Source of the DNA: Clonostachys chloroleuca | Lineage: Eukaryota > Ascomycota > Sordariomycetes > Hypocreales > Bionectriaceae | Assembly (NCBI GenBank): GCA_037952775.1 | Contig: JBANAY010000004.1 | Location: 14,694,001-14,758,000 of the forward strand | Length of the DNA stretch: 64,000 nt | Reading direction: 5' to 3' | In this document: positions 1 to 11,367 of the stretch, one piece after another | How the letters are laid out: the number at the start of each line of letters is the position of its first letter | How positions within the stretch are numbered: position 1 is the first letter of the stretch | Notes under the pieces: model-generated | Database searches by the model: none | The model's input: only the letters and a program-made list of their open reading frames with translations | What the model was told of the DNA's origin: nothing | Made by a program: the position numbers and the translations under genes

Positions 1-899
1 AGATCAGGGGAGTAAGGAGGCCAGTGCAACAGCTCAAGCCCGTTCTCTTGAGCGAAGCTATGAAGCCAGTTCCTAACTATACGGGCTGTGTGTGTAGGAG
101 CGTTATCTTGAACGTATATCATGCCTGGTTCTGCAACCGTTGGAAGCTGCTCTTGCAAGCAGGATAGGATACGGCGAGCCGTAATACCACCTCTTGCAGA
201 GTCGGGGTCCCCGAGCAAGGGGAAGAGCGAGCTACGATTGCGGCCGACAATAGCACCCCAGAACATCTGCGAATGCCTCGTTGGCTTCGTCTTTGGCTGC
301 ACATTCTTAGGTAGCAATTTCTCTCCCTACGGATATATAAGCGTTGAATAATCGCGGTTGAAAGAGAAGGTGCTTTAACTTACACGACAGCAGAACACCC
401 ACTTCACCTTCTCGCCCTCGCCACGAGCCACAGTGGATTCATCAGTAAAAATAACACTCATCCACCACGAAATTGGCTTATTTATAAGCCTCTGAGCAAA
501 TTCAAGCCTAAGCTGGGCTTGTGTTGTGGTCAACTTCGGCCGCCGAAGTGCATAAACGTGTTGTATACCCTCAGATCGTAACCAGCGTGTTAAAGTCCTC
601 GTACAGCAGCTTAGCCGCGCCTGGCGGCAGATATCCTCATTACGGATAAAAGGGTCAGCTTCAATTAACCTCATTATATGCCTTTTTTCTCTCTCTGAGA
701 TCTTGGTTGGGCAGCCAGACCGGTCGCGAGACTGGCCTCTCTTTTGCACCCGATAGCGTGATGCGATGCCGTACGCGGTGCGCGGGTTAACTCGCTCTTT
801 CTCCGCAACCTCCTTAGCTGTATAGCCTAATTCAACCATTTGCATAATTCTACCTCGCTTGTGAGGGCTATAGTTTTTTTCCGGACGTCGGGAAGGCAT
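1..899 (-). CDS. Tc1/mariner-type transposase, cut by the window edge
   Basis: DDE transposase of the Tc1/mariner superfamily, which would cut and paste its own element at TA sites. Exon 1 (899-384) starts at the Met opening MPSRRPEKNY and carries a helix-turn-helix-like stretch (MQMVELGYTAKEVAEKE). The first catalytic Asp lies in FTDEST. A 57 nt intron (383-327, GTAAGT...TAG) restores frame into exon 2, which shows MFWGAIVG, the second Asp in YVQDNAPTH, and the start of the PPYSPDL block. The third acidic residue lies beyond base 1. No stop or frameshift is visible in about 280 codons. The intron call rests on family continuity; without it the frame ends at TAA 375-377. Not RIP-mutated, unlike the block at 24.6 kb. 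Confidence 0.85.
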
Positions 900-975
900 A
901 TTGGCTGTGCAATTGGCTTGTAAAGTTGAAAGGGTTGTCTTGTTACGAACGCGAAAATCGCGTCTTAGCGTGTGT

Positions 976-1013
976 GTGGGGAAATTACACGAAACTTTTG
1001 TCTCCCCACTGTA
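976..1013 (-). repeat. Probable terminal inverted repeat and TA target of the Tc1-like element
   Basis: Upstream of the transposase, the minus strand reads TA followed by CAGTGGGGAGACAAAAG, a layout typical of Tc1/mariner ends (TA target, then CAGT). The end is itself partly self-complementary: GTGGGGA at 976-982 pairs with TCCCCAC at 1003-1009. The element boundary would be 1011, with the TA at 1012-1013. The partner terminus lies outside the window, so this is inferred from one end only. Confidence 0.5.
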
Positions 1014-2314
1014 ACCTAGACTTGTAATATTAACGTTCATGTGAAGTGAGCAGAGGCGGTGATGCAAACTGATCCCCAGGCTCTCTCTCTCGTAATCGTC
1101 TCCCTTAGGTCTTCAACAATATCTGGAAAACAGCCACTCAATAGCACGCCTATAATAGATGTATGGAAATGGCACACACTAATGTAGATGGAAATTGTGG
1201 CTGGAGGATGAGTTGACTCAGCCCTGGCGGTTGTTAGTGGGCCAAAGTTTTTTTTCGGACGGGAGCCGATAGTTGTCTCGTCCCTTCCCCCAATTGATTG
1301 CATATGAGATCGCAATTGCCGACGGTACGAATCGATTTGGATGCTTTCTTATTTCCCACGCGAGGCAACGCGAGAGCGCGGCTTCCTCACTGTATTCGGC
1401 CGAATAGGCAGATAGAATCTAGCCTCTTCTCTCTATTTGCGCTTACCTTGATGCTCGGCATAGTGTCACTTCATAATGCACGTTTTAATTGTTCAGTTAG
1501 GTTCATTCTACGCTACGCTACATCTGGATGCGTTTGTGCAGTACTTGATCTTGACAACTGTCAGCAGTCCCGTTGGCCTGAATTTTCAGATCGCTAGTCT
1601 GCTCATGCGCCCTACTTGTCGAATAATGGGGCTTGAGCATCTCCAGTAAATCAGTCGCAGGAGCATACCTTTTGCCCTTTCGAATTGTTTCCCGTTGCTT
1701 TCGTCATAGAGCGATGGCCAGGGTCGAGTGACGTCGGCCCCGTAAACCACCAGCATTTTTGCCGCCACCCAAATCTATAGGGACTGGAAATAATTCAGTC
1801 CCAGTAGTAGACATATGCTCCAAATAGCGAGTCGGGCTATTTGGCTGGGTTTCGGTCCCAGAGCTGCTTCGGTGTAACTTGGGGTTTTGTGCCGAGTCAA
1901 AGTTGGTTGTAATTGGATCTAGTTGAAAACAGCTCGCCTCGTTGACCCCTCATCCTCATCCTTCAAACCACTCAGGTTATCACATGTCCAGTTACGCGAA
2001 GAAACCCAAGACTAGCTTCGAGCCCAGTGCCACCGGCAAGCACCGGCTCAGCAGTCGTCAATATTCACAATTTAATCTTTACTACGAGTATCATCAACCA
2101 GCTTTTTGATATTCGTGAAAGACAAGATATTAATTTGGAGCTGACCTTCTTAGTTAAGCTGGTCTATTACATCGTATCTACGGCAGATACCCCTATCTTC
2201 GCATATCGCCTGAAATATAGAATAGAAGTTATCAAGGCTACTTCTAATAGGGTTATCCTTAATAGCTTCTAATTAGACTTGGTGCGTCATAACAGACTCA
2301 CTCTGCCTGTTGTG
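1014..2314. other. Degraded stretch without a recognisable gene
   Basis: No family was recognised in any frame. A 42-codon open frame starts at 1984 (MSSYAKKPKTSFEPS) and stops at a TGA within a few bases of AT-rich sequence; it could be the head of a decayed gene. At 1247-1263 a run resembling the transposase start region (RPKKNF against RPEKNY) may be a short relic of a second element copy, but it is too short to rely on. Confidence 0.3.
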
Positions 2315-2394
2315 CTTGATCGCATGTCTACGAGCTTGATCGCATGTCTATGGGTCTGATCGCATGTCTACAAGCTTAATCGCATGTCTACAAG
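2315..2394. repeat. Four tandem copies of a 20-bp unit
   Basis: Units start at 2315, 2335, 2355 and 2375, each of the form (c/t)t(t/g)atcgcatgtcta plus a variable four-base end, with the core TCGCATGTCTA identical in all four. It lies in noncoding sequence between two decayed stretches. No function can be read from it. Confidence 0.85.
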
Positions 2395-3841
2395 TTATCC
2401 GTTTATGATAGTGTTGGTCTCATAAATTCTGTACATGAAAAACGCTCCCGGCCCACCGGAAGATTATTTATTTGTCTAAGTCCTTTTCCGAGCTCGGGCA
2501 GAGTTCTTAGCACCTCGAGTTGAAGGGCGGTTGTTTCTCTTCTGACCATAAGCTCCAACGCCGTCCCCATCAGTGGGCTTCGCGCCACCAGCTTCGACTG
2601 AACCACTTTCGACTTCACCATCTCCGGTCCAGCATCTCCGGTGTCAATCGCTTCGCCTTCACTACCTTCGGTTGGGCCAACTTCGGCGCCACCATCTCCG
2701 GCGTCACCGTCTCCGGTGTCACCCGCTTCAACCTGCCCATCCTTCGCCCCAAAATCTCCGGTCTCTTCTGGTTCAACTTCGAAGAGTGGCTATGTACAGT
2801 GTGGTCGCTGATGTCTATTTCAAAACACGGGTCTCTGCATATCTCGCGCAACATAACAGACGGAGATCGGATACCTTATGGCGCATCAAGTCCAATTAGA
2901 AGTTATTAAGGACAACCTTAATGGAAGTGGGCATAATACGTTCTATTCTACATTCCAATCGACATAAGAAGATAGGGGGATCTCCGCTCACATGATCACA
3001 CTCTGGAACGATCTCCTCACCCTCATTTCCACAGTCGCATCTACCGATATCGACTTCGACCGCGTCAAACCTCTACTGAAATGCGCCATTTCCGATGTAG
3101 CATCCGGGGAGTTTGTGCCATGAAGGCCACCCACCATGACAAAGGCTGGACTGGATGGCCAAGAGACGCAAAGCAGGAGAATGTACTAAATTGGTTTTCA
3201 GACTTCAACGAGAAGCTGGCGACATTTGCGGAGGGTAAGACCTCTATACCAACACGTAACGAAGACCATTAGCGAAACCGAACGACGCGATCGATGGTTC
3301 CATAATCAAACGAAAGATGGATACTGAATTCGTGAATTCTCGTATCCGGAGAGCTCAAAGATGCCTGTGTACTGTACCATGCCTCCTCTTGTGGAAGCTT
3401 TGTGATGAACAGGTTCTTCCTCTCTCCTCAGCAATATTTAACCCGACCATTTCTGCTGCAATGGTCTGATCATCCTATGAAAGAGGGTGCGGTTCGTCTC
3501 GTGAATCATTGCGTTGGTGTGATTTAGCAGACTGGCTCATAGAAGGGCTTCGCCTAAAATGGCGAAACGGGGCAATGTCAAATGGCTGGCATTGGCTAGT
3601 ATGCCTGAGTCGCAGGATTCTTGATATCCTTTCTACCTCGACATCAGATACGCAAACTGTGAGCGATTGCGAGGCAAGCTACGCTTCCGGGAATGATTCT
3701 TGAGGTTATCCACTCCGTATTTTCTCTTCGTCCGGATACGAGAACCTGATGCATTCGTTCTCCATGGCCCAAGGAACGAATAGTAATGATAAACGTCCTT
3801 CCGCTAAATGGAGAGTGGTACACGACTAAAACCGTGTCGAT
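2395..3841. other. Decayed, partly periodic coding-like sequence
   Basis: Two minus-strand frames (2854-2615 and 2621-2403) join across a frameshift into one basic, repeat-like protein. Its repeats are built on K/R-x-x-PE blocks such as RVTPETVTPEMVAPKLAQPK. The plus strand shows matching irregular ~15-nt periodicity (ctccggtgtcacc-type units, about 2620-2770). Further on, 3000-3280 has codon-like composition but is split among frames. No family could be named; this is best read as one or more broken genes. Confidence 0.3.
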
Positions 3842-4933
3842 TTATTCGGTCAAGCACTGAGATCCCAAGACGGTGTGATGGTAGTCAAACGCCTTCGCCA
3901 TGCCATAAAAATACGTTGCCGCAGCGAGGAGGACAAACATGTGGAAGATCTGATGGGAGCTGCCCCAGATGTCGAATGCTCCTGGGAAGCTCCTCTCCGG
4001 CCATCGAGCCTATATTCCCAGTAAGGCAGTTAGTCGCCGTCACTGTGGGAGACAATCGGGACGTTTACGACTCACCGCGTAGAGAACTGCGCCCAAGATA
4101 TACATAGCGCCGTGGATGATGATCCAGGTGACACTAATCCTGTCCTCGAGACTCCTGTAGCCGTATATGGTGACACCGTGGACAATAGGGATGAAGCCAG
4201 ATAAACCGAGGCCGATGAATATGATGGCTCGGTATGGTCGCCATTTCGGGGTCCGGAACTGCTCTACCCACGAAACAGTGGCGCATCCGGTGCCGAGCAG
4301 ACAGATCTGGGTTTTGGTGAGTAGCCGTCACCGTTATATCACGTTCTCTCAAGCTAAACTCACCAGACACAAGTACGCAGTAAGTAGTATAGGCTTGCAA
4401 AAGAAGCCATAATATAGCGCCGGCACAAAGCTTCCCACAATTAACGCGACAATTCCGGTATAATCCAGCCTGCTCCCCCACCGCACCACCTCCTGGCTGT
4501 GATCTAGCACAGTATGGAACGTCGCACTCATGCCAAGGCACAGCACTACGCCGCCAATAAAGCACGCGAACACGAGCACATCAGACGGCATGGCAGAGTC
4601 ATAACGCGGGCGGATGATATAGTACAAATATAGCGAGCCAGCCACAGCTACGATGGCGCCGATGAGGTGCGACCAGATGTTGACGGATTCATTGTGTAGA
4701 TAGAAGAGGGAGTGCAACGAGCGTAGGTAGGAAGGGCGGATTTGGCGATAGCCGGAGTGAATGAAGGCGTTGTCGCGGCGCCAGGCGGGAAGGTCGTCCC
4801 AGAGGAGGAGGAGTGGTTTCTCTGCTTTATTCTCGATTGCCTTAGCTGTATTGATAGATTCTGTTGATAGGCCTGTTGAGGGATGGCGTTGACGCCATGC
4901 CACTTCCTGATGCGCAGACTGTGAGCTTCTCAT
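3842..4933 (-). CDS. PAQR / haemolysin-III family membrane protein (Izh-like)
   Basis: Seven-helix membrane protein of the progestin/adipoQ receptor family. Yeast Izh proteins of this family affect zinc and sterol homeostasis. Three exons: 4933-4364, 4306-4076 and 4009-3842, with introns of 57 and 66 nt (GTGAGT...CAG and GTGAGT...TAG), giving 322 residues. Metal-site motifs are present: SATFHTVLDHS near residue 145 and the paired histidines in SSHQIFHMF near residue 285. The N-terminal block with LHNESVNIWSHL is also typical. The start is the first Met of the open frame, at the usual distance from the conserved block WRRDNAFIHSGYR. A CRE-type palindrome lies about 220 bases upstream. Neighbours are unrelated. 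Confidence 0.93.
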
Positions 4934-6467
4934 AGCGCTTGGTAATGAGATTTCAGATGAATTTTGGATAAATCAGATACGAGCTGCAGGGATTAGTACA
5001 ATTCTAGTTCAGTATCACAAGTGAGAATTTCCCATATCACGTCATGCTCTCGACTCGACACTGCTAAGTCAGGTTAGTCCCCATTATCTCATAGTGATGG
5101 GTTATACCTACAGAGACAACATTTTAGGACTACATCCAACACGCTGAACAGATGACGTCATTCTCATCCCTATACCTCAAAATCCCATATGAGCCTCCTA
5201 CACTCGGAGTAATGGCTGACTTGCCCCGTATCCGGTTAAAGATAAGGTTTATTATCCCAACAAATCGATCGACCCGAATTCAACAACAAAAGGCACGTGT
5301 CCAGCCCGTGACCTACCGAATCGCAATGCTGCTAACATAAGCGACATCATCCTGCACAAAACAGAAGAAAATGGCAATACACATGTTATTTCCACTTAAG
5401 CATTACCACTATCTGAGTAGAGAAACCGTGCCGTCCGAAGCTCTTCCAGTACCTACATTACATCCAACTTCAACATGGTAGAAACAGCCGTCTGGGACTA
5501 CGTTTTCATCCGGACATGCACATTCCTCTTTCATGTCTCCGGAGCTTTCAGCAGAGGAGAGGGAGAAGAGACTTAAGAGGTCAGGTATACCATGCATTCA
5601 GTTACTGTGAAAATGAAGCAAAGATGCCCCTGGGTGCTCTCACCAAATTAGTGTTCATATTCTTATCATCATCATCTTAGAATCCTCAAGTTTTGATATA
5701 ATAATCCAGTATTACAAGACAAGGGTTTCAGGGGACCAGCATGTCTTGTGTACTGGTAAGACCTAGATTAGTCGAGGGTTCTGACTGGTTTAGCTAAACT
5801 AGGACAAGTTGTATCCTGGCATAGCTTCAGCGTTGTTGCTCGATATCATAGATAGTATAATAGGCGGGTCTCGAGCCTTGCCGTACTACCAGCCTATATA
5901 TTCATGGATGCAGCGGGGGCCGAGCAGGTTCCATGATGTGGCACGCGAATGCAGAGAAGGGGAGAAACATACTGCAAACAGAGAGAGTCACTTGCGGCGT
6001 ATGGGTGGGTGCTGTCTCCTGCTGGTATATGTGTATGTGTTCCTAGTTTTTATGCACTATTTCCGGGCTAATCAGCCATGTTTTGCCCCTTGTTAGAAGC
6101 TTGGAACTCAGCTTTGTGATTGAAACAAGTGAGGATCCATGATATATGTAGTAGGGCATTGTATTTGGCAAACATGATGCCCCGCTATGGGCCGTTTCAC
6201 AATGTGTTCTCGCCACATTTCATTGCCCTTTCCACAGGAATGTATCAATATTTTTAATTTTATATGCGAGACATTTCCCAAAACAACTTCCATTATGCCT
6301 TGAGGAACCAAAGGTTCTTCCTTCCGCCCCCTTGAAAGCAACACCTGGAACGCCACCTTCGCTATATTGCGCCACATCCGAACAGCCACACGCCATGACC
6401 CAAAATGATAATAGCTAAGTCTGCAGGAATAAGTATGGGAAGTATTGCCCCTTGTGAATCCGTTGCA
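4934..6467. other. Intergenic, no gene seen
   Basis: It holds the promoter of the PAQR gene (minus strand) and the region downstream of the V-ATPase gene. Open frames here (for example 5809-6096 on plus and 6389-6108 on minus) have no family resemblance, splice context or coding bias that I can recognise. Confidence 0.5.
5153..5160. promoter_or_regulatory. CRE-type palindrome upstream of the PAQR gene
   Basis: Perfect TGACGTCA within the longer palindrome ATGACGTCAT (5152-5161), about 220 bases upstream of the PAQR start codon. ATF/CREB-type bZIP factors bind this sequence in fungi. Its use here is inferred from position only. Confidence 0.4.
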
Positions 6468-9279
6468 TCATCCCAAGTAGTCTTTCAACTCTTCTGACTC
6501 CTCTAACAAAGTATTGAACGAGAATGGTGTAAAAGGCCAGCCCGCAAACTCTGCAAACTTGGAGAAGGACTCAACCCACGCCAATCTGAGCGAGTGCAAC
6601 ATGGCACTGGTACCCTCCATGCACACCAAAATGGCAATCGCTATACAACTTGTCAGTGGCCATCTTGCAACAGGGAAATTGAAAGCAGAGCGTACTGAGA
6701 AAGAACCACACATAGAAGCTGACGACAATTATAATAACGCCGATAACGCCCCCCATCTTTAAAGCACGGCCTAGAGTCATGTTCCAAAGCACCACACTCA
6801 ATTGCTGATGGGCTAGTGACAAGGCCCAGAGACGTAGGTACGAAGCAGTGTGGGAAACGCAGTTTAAGCAAAACTCTGTAAGCACGGGTTAGGATTCCAT
6901 ATCCCCTAGATTATAGACAAAGTTGTAGCTTACCAATAGTGTCGATGACTTGGTACATCATGACCTCGCCAAACTCGAACGATTGGTCTTCACCAATATT
7001 TTGATTATTCATCGCAACACCCTCGCCATCATCGCCAAAGCTGTCACCGCGCCCATCAACCAAAGGCTCATTCTCATCATCACCGTCCAGGGCGCCAGAG
7101 CGGGAGGTTTCACCGATTCCGCGATAACCCAAATCGAGGGCACGGTTATGTTTCCAACGGAGAAAGAAGGGCTTAAATAAAAGCAGGATCGGGACCTGGA
7201 ACAAGGCTACTGAAAGCAGAATAACCTGAACATACTCTTGCCCAGCGTACAAGCGCTCGTCAAGAGTTCTAGGACGCAGGAACATGTAGATCAACATGTT
7301 CAGAAGGCTAGGAGGTTGCGCACCAGTATCACACCAGTCCACAGACCATTTGTAGATGATACAAAGAACGAGGTAACCGAAGATAGCCTGGAAAAATATT
7401 ATTCTAGGAAGAAAATTGGCCCAGATATCAATAGGATTCTTGAAATGTCTTGCGTTGATGTAGGAGAAGCAAAGCGAGTAGGTCATGTGAGCCCAACCAA
7501 GGATGATACTCATCTTCATCTTGTAGCTATTGCTGAAGATAAGGTTATTCTCACTTCTATGCCATGCCCAATCTAGACCGAATGGGTAGCGATAGCCTTC
7601 GTCGCGTAAGGTAGCAGAAAGGGACTGTTTTTCTTGCCAGCCCTCTGGCTTCTTGAACGTCCAAGCGCTGTCAAACAGGGTTATAGACTTAGAGAAGGCG
7701 TCATTGTAGATAAGACCTGTGAATAAAGAGAAGACCGCCATGACCAGCGCTATGTATCGACCGTAAAAGATCATAGCGAACAGTTCGAATGTGACCTTCT
7801 TCAGAGGCTTCTCCCAATAGATCATGGCTAACGCAGCAGAGAGCATGATAACAGCGTGTCCAAAGTCGCCAAACATCACAGCAAAGAGGAAAGGAAAGGT
7901 AATAATGACAGGCATGGCTGGGTTAACCTCTTGATAGGTGGCTGTACCATACGCATTGACAATGGCCTGGAAGCCTTCGGTAAACTTATTGGTCTTCACA
8001 TAAGTGGGTGGCTTCTTATTAGTTCGAACCTCATTAATAATAGACGGAACGGAGATGCCAGCTCGGTTAGTGACGTCCTGGAGAGTAGTGCTGACAAGAG
8101 GCAAATCATTAGTGGGGCACCAAGCCTCAGCGACGAGGATCTGGTGGGCAGGATCGTAAGAGAACAGGTTAAGGGTGTTGTATACAGCCTTCTCTTTTGC
8201 AATGAGCACCATCCAGACAGAAAGAGACTGCGAAATTTGGTTGAGCTCTGCCTCAAGAGTAGTTTGAGTGTTGCGAAGGACGCTCTGTACGTCCTCGAGG
8301 CGACTGTTCACCCCGTGAATCTGGTCGCATCGGATATCCCTGTTCTCATCGACATTATACACCTCAGCTCCCATGGATTCAGCTATCTTCCGGATCTTGG
8401 CGATAATCTCTTTGCCATGAGCGATGATGAGAAAGACATTCTTTCTAACAGCCTCGTTGTTCATGGGGTCGATCAACGGCTCTAGAATCTCCGACAACTT
8501 CATGTACAGGTTACCACGAAGAGTTCGCCAGAGGATACGCTCAAAGGTGGCAACACAATCCCTTGAGATAACGCCAGAGATGAAGTCAATTTTCATGCCA
8601 GAAAATGATCTCTCGATGTCAGGTGGAGCGTTGTGCTGCTCAACGTCGAAGAGTAACGGCGCGTTATCGTTTTGTGTAGAGATTCGACTCTCCACGTTTC
8701 CGGGAGCGCGATCAAAGAAGCCGCCAGCCTCTCTCAGCACCCAGTGCCATTGAATGAGGTCACCCTCACGTTTTTTGAGGGCCTCGTAGCTGTCGTTCAG
8801 TGCAGAGACGTGCTGCTCAAGCTTCTGGCTTCGCTCGGCGAGTTCATCAATTTCCGAGGTAGAGGGCGACGCGAGCCTCTCAGCATCAAGATCAAGCTTT
8901 CGAAGTGTGATTCCCGCCTTTTCTATCTGCATATAGAAGTATCCTGTGTCCCGTTAGGCTGTGTATTCTGAGGAATTGTAATGACGTACGCAGCCGTCGT
9001 TCGACATCATGAAGGCGTCGGATCTCCTGGGTGAAAGTACGCTGAAAGGCACTGACATCTTTATTAAGCTGGATGAAATGATATATGAGTAGCCTAAATA
9101 GAGGAGATAGCTTGGGCATGGAGGCTTACGTCGCAGAACTGGCACAGCCCAAGCTCGCCAAGAGCAGTGACGACCTCCCGATCGATTTCCTTGGAGACAT
9201 ACAGCTGCACCATGCTCATGTCCGCCGAGCGGAATGGGGTATCCTGTCGTGGATCCATGGTGATGCAGCTCGGGGGCAC
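6468..9279 (-). CDS. V-type proton ATPase subunit a (VPH1/STV1 family), divergent copy
   Basis: Membrane subunit a of the vacuolar H+-ATPase Vo sector, which forms the proton half-channels. Five exons: 9279-9130, 9068-8990, 8943-6934, 6875-6696 and 6640-6468; introns 61, 46, 58 and 55 nt; 863 residues. The N-terminal half is the cytosolic arm, opening with [12 protein letters not shown]. The C-terminal half has about eight membrane segments, including [15 protein letters not shown]. The helix with the essential Arg is intact ([16 protein letters not shown]), as is the C-terminal [13 protein letters not shown]. It differs from the usual fungal VPH1 at many positions ([14 protein letters not shown] where the family is commonly LVQFRDLN...), so it may be a second, accessory copy. 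It shares a 576-base divergent promoter with the sulfurtransferase at 9856. A broken partial copy lies at 13.2-14.0 kb. Confidence 0.95.
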
Positions 9280-9742
9280 CAGGACCAGACTCGAGGTTGT
9301 GGTGTAACTCGTCAGCGGGCGAGCAAGGGAGCCTGTCGTCCTGACGTCTTGATTGGTTTCAAGAGTCAGTCAAGGCAGGCCGGGTATTGGCACCTGCAAT
9401 TACGTTTCCGGCCCCGCAGTGGCGATACCTAAGTATGGATCTTAGCTAGTGCTTGTGTACAAATGGTAAAGACATGAGGCAGAGATACAAAGTCTCCTTC
9501 CATTGGACAGCCACACATCCACTTTCATCGATCAGCAGCCAAATGCCGATCAAGCTAAAGGCTGTCTGATAATGTGTCATTTCCCATGAGTCACAGACGC
9601 AAGCCCAATCGTATTCAGTTCAACTCTTTACTGGCCCCAACCCCGCTCCAGATAATAGAGCCTTCCCGGGAGGCAAGGATCCTCCCTCTGGAGCAACAAC
9701 CTTCGTGGGAAGTCAAACTTTAGTGATAAACTACATCGACCC

Positions 9743-9775
9743 TGACGTCAGGGAGCCAATTGTGACCCTATAAAG
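9743..9775 (+). promoter_or_regulatory. CRE, CCAAT and TATA elements upstream of the truncated sulfurtransferase
   Basis: Within 33 bases: a perfect CRE TGACGTCA (9743-9750), a CCAAT box (9756-9760) and TATAAAG (9769-9775), 81-113 bases before the start at 9856. The second sulfurtransferase gene also has a TGACGTCA about 120 bases upstream. This suggests a conserved bZIP-controlled promoter. Confidence 0.55.
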
Positions 9776-9855
9776 ACTTACCCTACAGCCCCCCCCCCAA
9801 ACATCTTTCCCGCAAAGCAAAGCTATCACAGCCTAAAAGAGACCAGCTGGCTAGT

Positions 9856-10587
9856 TTGGAAAAGATCGTGAATTTCGCGAGGCCAAAGGCTAATAAGACA
9901 CGTGAAATTTTGTTCATCATGGCTGGCGCTTATCTCTTTTTAAAGGGGTACTTACCAAGATGCAGCTATCGTACATCTTCGCACTCAATCAATCATCATG
10001 GCTGGTTCACCTTACCATCAAATCATCGCTCGTTCTCCACCTTCCTAGTGAGCCCGAGGGACCTGCATAAAGCTCTTAGGATAAGCCCATCCAGCATCTC
10101 CCAAGATCCTCGAAAACCTCGAATAATTCCCCTATGCGCCACTTGGTTCCCAGATGATGACTCCGAGGGTCGCACAGGTATCCAGGCCTTCCGCGAGAAA
10201 CGAATCCCAGGAGCTCGCTTTTTCGACCTCAATAGGGTTATTAATGCGCATTCACCCTATCCCCATATATTACCTGGGGCTGTGGATTTCGCTGCCTTAA
10301 TGAGCGAGCTGGGCATTCGTAAGGAGGATACCCTGGTGGTATATGATGCTGAGAAGCTTGGTATTTTTTCGGCACTAAGGGTGGGTTGGATGTTGAAAGC
10401 TTTCGGCCACCCAAAGGTGCACATTCTCAATAATTTCAGGCTATGGGCTGAACAGGACCAACCGATAGAAAATGGAGCAATACATGACTTCGAACCTTGC
10501 ACCTATCCGGTCCCTATGCCTGGTGAAGCAAAGCTTGCTAGCTTTGAGGATGTTCGCGAAGCAAACATGTACTATAATAAGGACTAG
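9856..10587 (+). CDS. Truncated sulfurtransferase copy, N-terminal rhodanese domain only
   Basis: A 243-residue open frame matching the first two thirds of the sulfurtransferase on the opposite strand at 11.4-12.5 kb. Shared blocks include EGRTGIQ, FREKRIPGARFFDLN, ELGIRKED and LKAFGHPKVHILNNF. Two-domain enzymes of this family (Tum1/MPST type) carry the catalytic Cys in the C-terminal domain, which is absent: the frame ends at TAG in MYYNKD, where the other copy continues EGREGIQVLDSR. The DNA then diverges. It may be translated as a non-catalytic rhodanese domain or be a pseudogene. An alternative start is the Met at 9919. The promoter elements are well formed, so expression is possible. 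Confidence 0.75.
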   Translation: MEKIVNFARPKANKTREILFIMAGAYLFLKGYLPRCSYRTSSHSINHHGWFTLPSNHRSFSTFLVSPRDLHKALRISPSSISQDPRKPRIIPLCATWFPDDDSEGRTGIQAFREKRIPGARFFDLNRVINAHSPYPHILPGAVDFAALMSELGIRKEDTLVVYDAEKLGIFSALRVGWMLKAFGHPKVHILNNFRLWAEQDQPIENGAIHDFEPCTYPVPMPGEAKLASFEDVREANMYYNKD

Positions 10588-11367
10588 ATGGCAAAACGCT
10601 TGATTTAGAGCATGGTGAGCTAGTTTGTTTTACTCACCAAGTGAGAGATGGATCATTTGAGGAGAAACGACCTAGCATCGGGTTTTCAGTGGGCCCTTCC
10701 GGCCTTTGCTTCGAGAGGCTATCATGTTTATGCCTCCCATAATCAGGGTTATCTTTACGGGCAAATAATTATACTCCTATTATTGGATGGGACATTAAAA
10801 GAGCATGTGGGTTATGAACTGTGGGTGAGAAATATTTGACTGACGAATGGAGAAGAATCTTGCCTTCTGTGGACTCATTAAGCGCCCTGATTGTAATCCG
10901 CTGTCTCATCGGCGCACGGCTCTGTGTATTAACAATCGGTCGTAGTTAGAGATTGTTCTTAATGAGAGAAGCAGCGATGATGAAGCGGGAGACTGGGAAT
11001 GCCGATGTCATTGCAAAATAAGTGAAGATCCTCTCCTACCCCTTAGCTTTTCGAATCATCCTGAATGGGAAACCGTGATTTGGGAAGAGGTTTCTTGGTA
11101 CCATCAAAAGATCCTAGTTCTGACCTGAATCTGCTGGATTTGATAGAAGTGTGACTCTTCGCTGACCTGATCCTTATACTTGGTCTGGAACAGTCTATGC
11201 TATAACAGCACACTGTGACTAGCTTCGGTTACTTTTAAAATGGGAATATGGCCATTCTTATTATATGTACTATGCAGTAATAAGGAGGGATATGCTGTCC
11301 AGGCAATGGCCTGTTTCCCTACTGCAAAGCATTGGGTCACTTCATCTTCCATACTCTAAATTAAATA
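10588..11367. other. Spacer between the two convergent sulfurtransferase copies
   Basis: About 780 bases with no recognisable gene. The frame 10648-10839 shows no family resemblance. It holds the 3' ends of both convergent sulfurtransferase genes and, presumably, the breakpoint of the duplication. Confidence 0.4.

Noticed and set aside
1037..1315. Minus-strand frame containing RPKKNFGPLTT, similar to the transposase start
   Set aside because: Similarity is limited to about 10 codons around an A-run; it may be a relic, but this cannot be shown.
5809..6096. 95-codon plus-strand frame with a hydrophobic C-terminal half
   Set aside because: No recognisable motif; a single chance frame in intergenic DNA.
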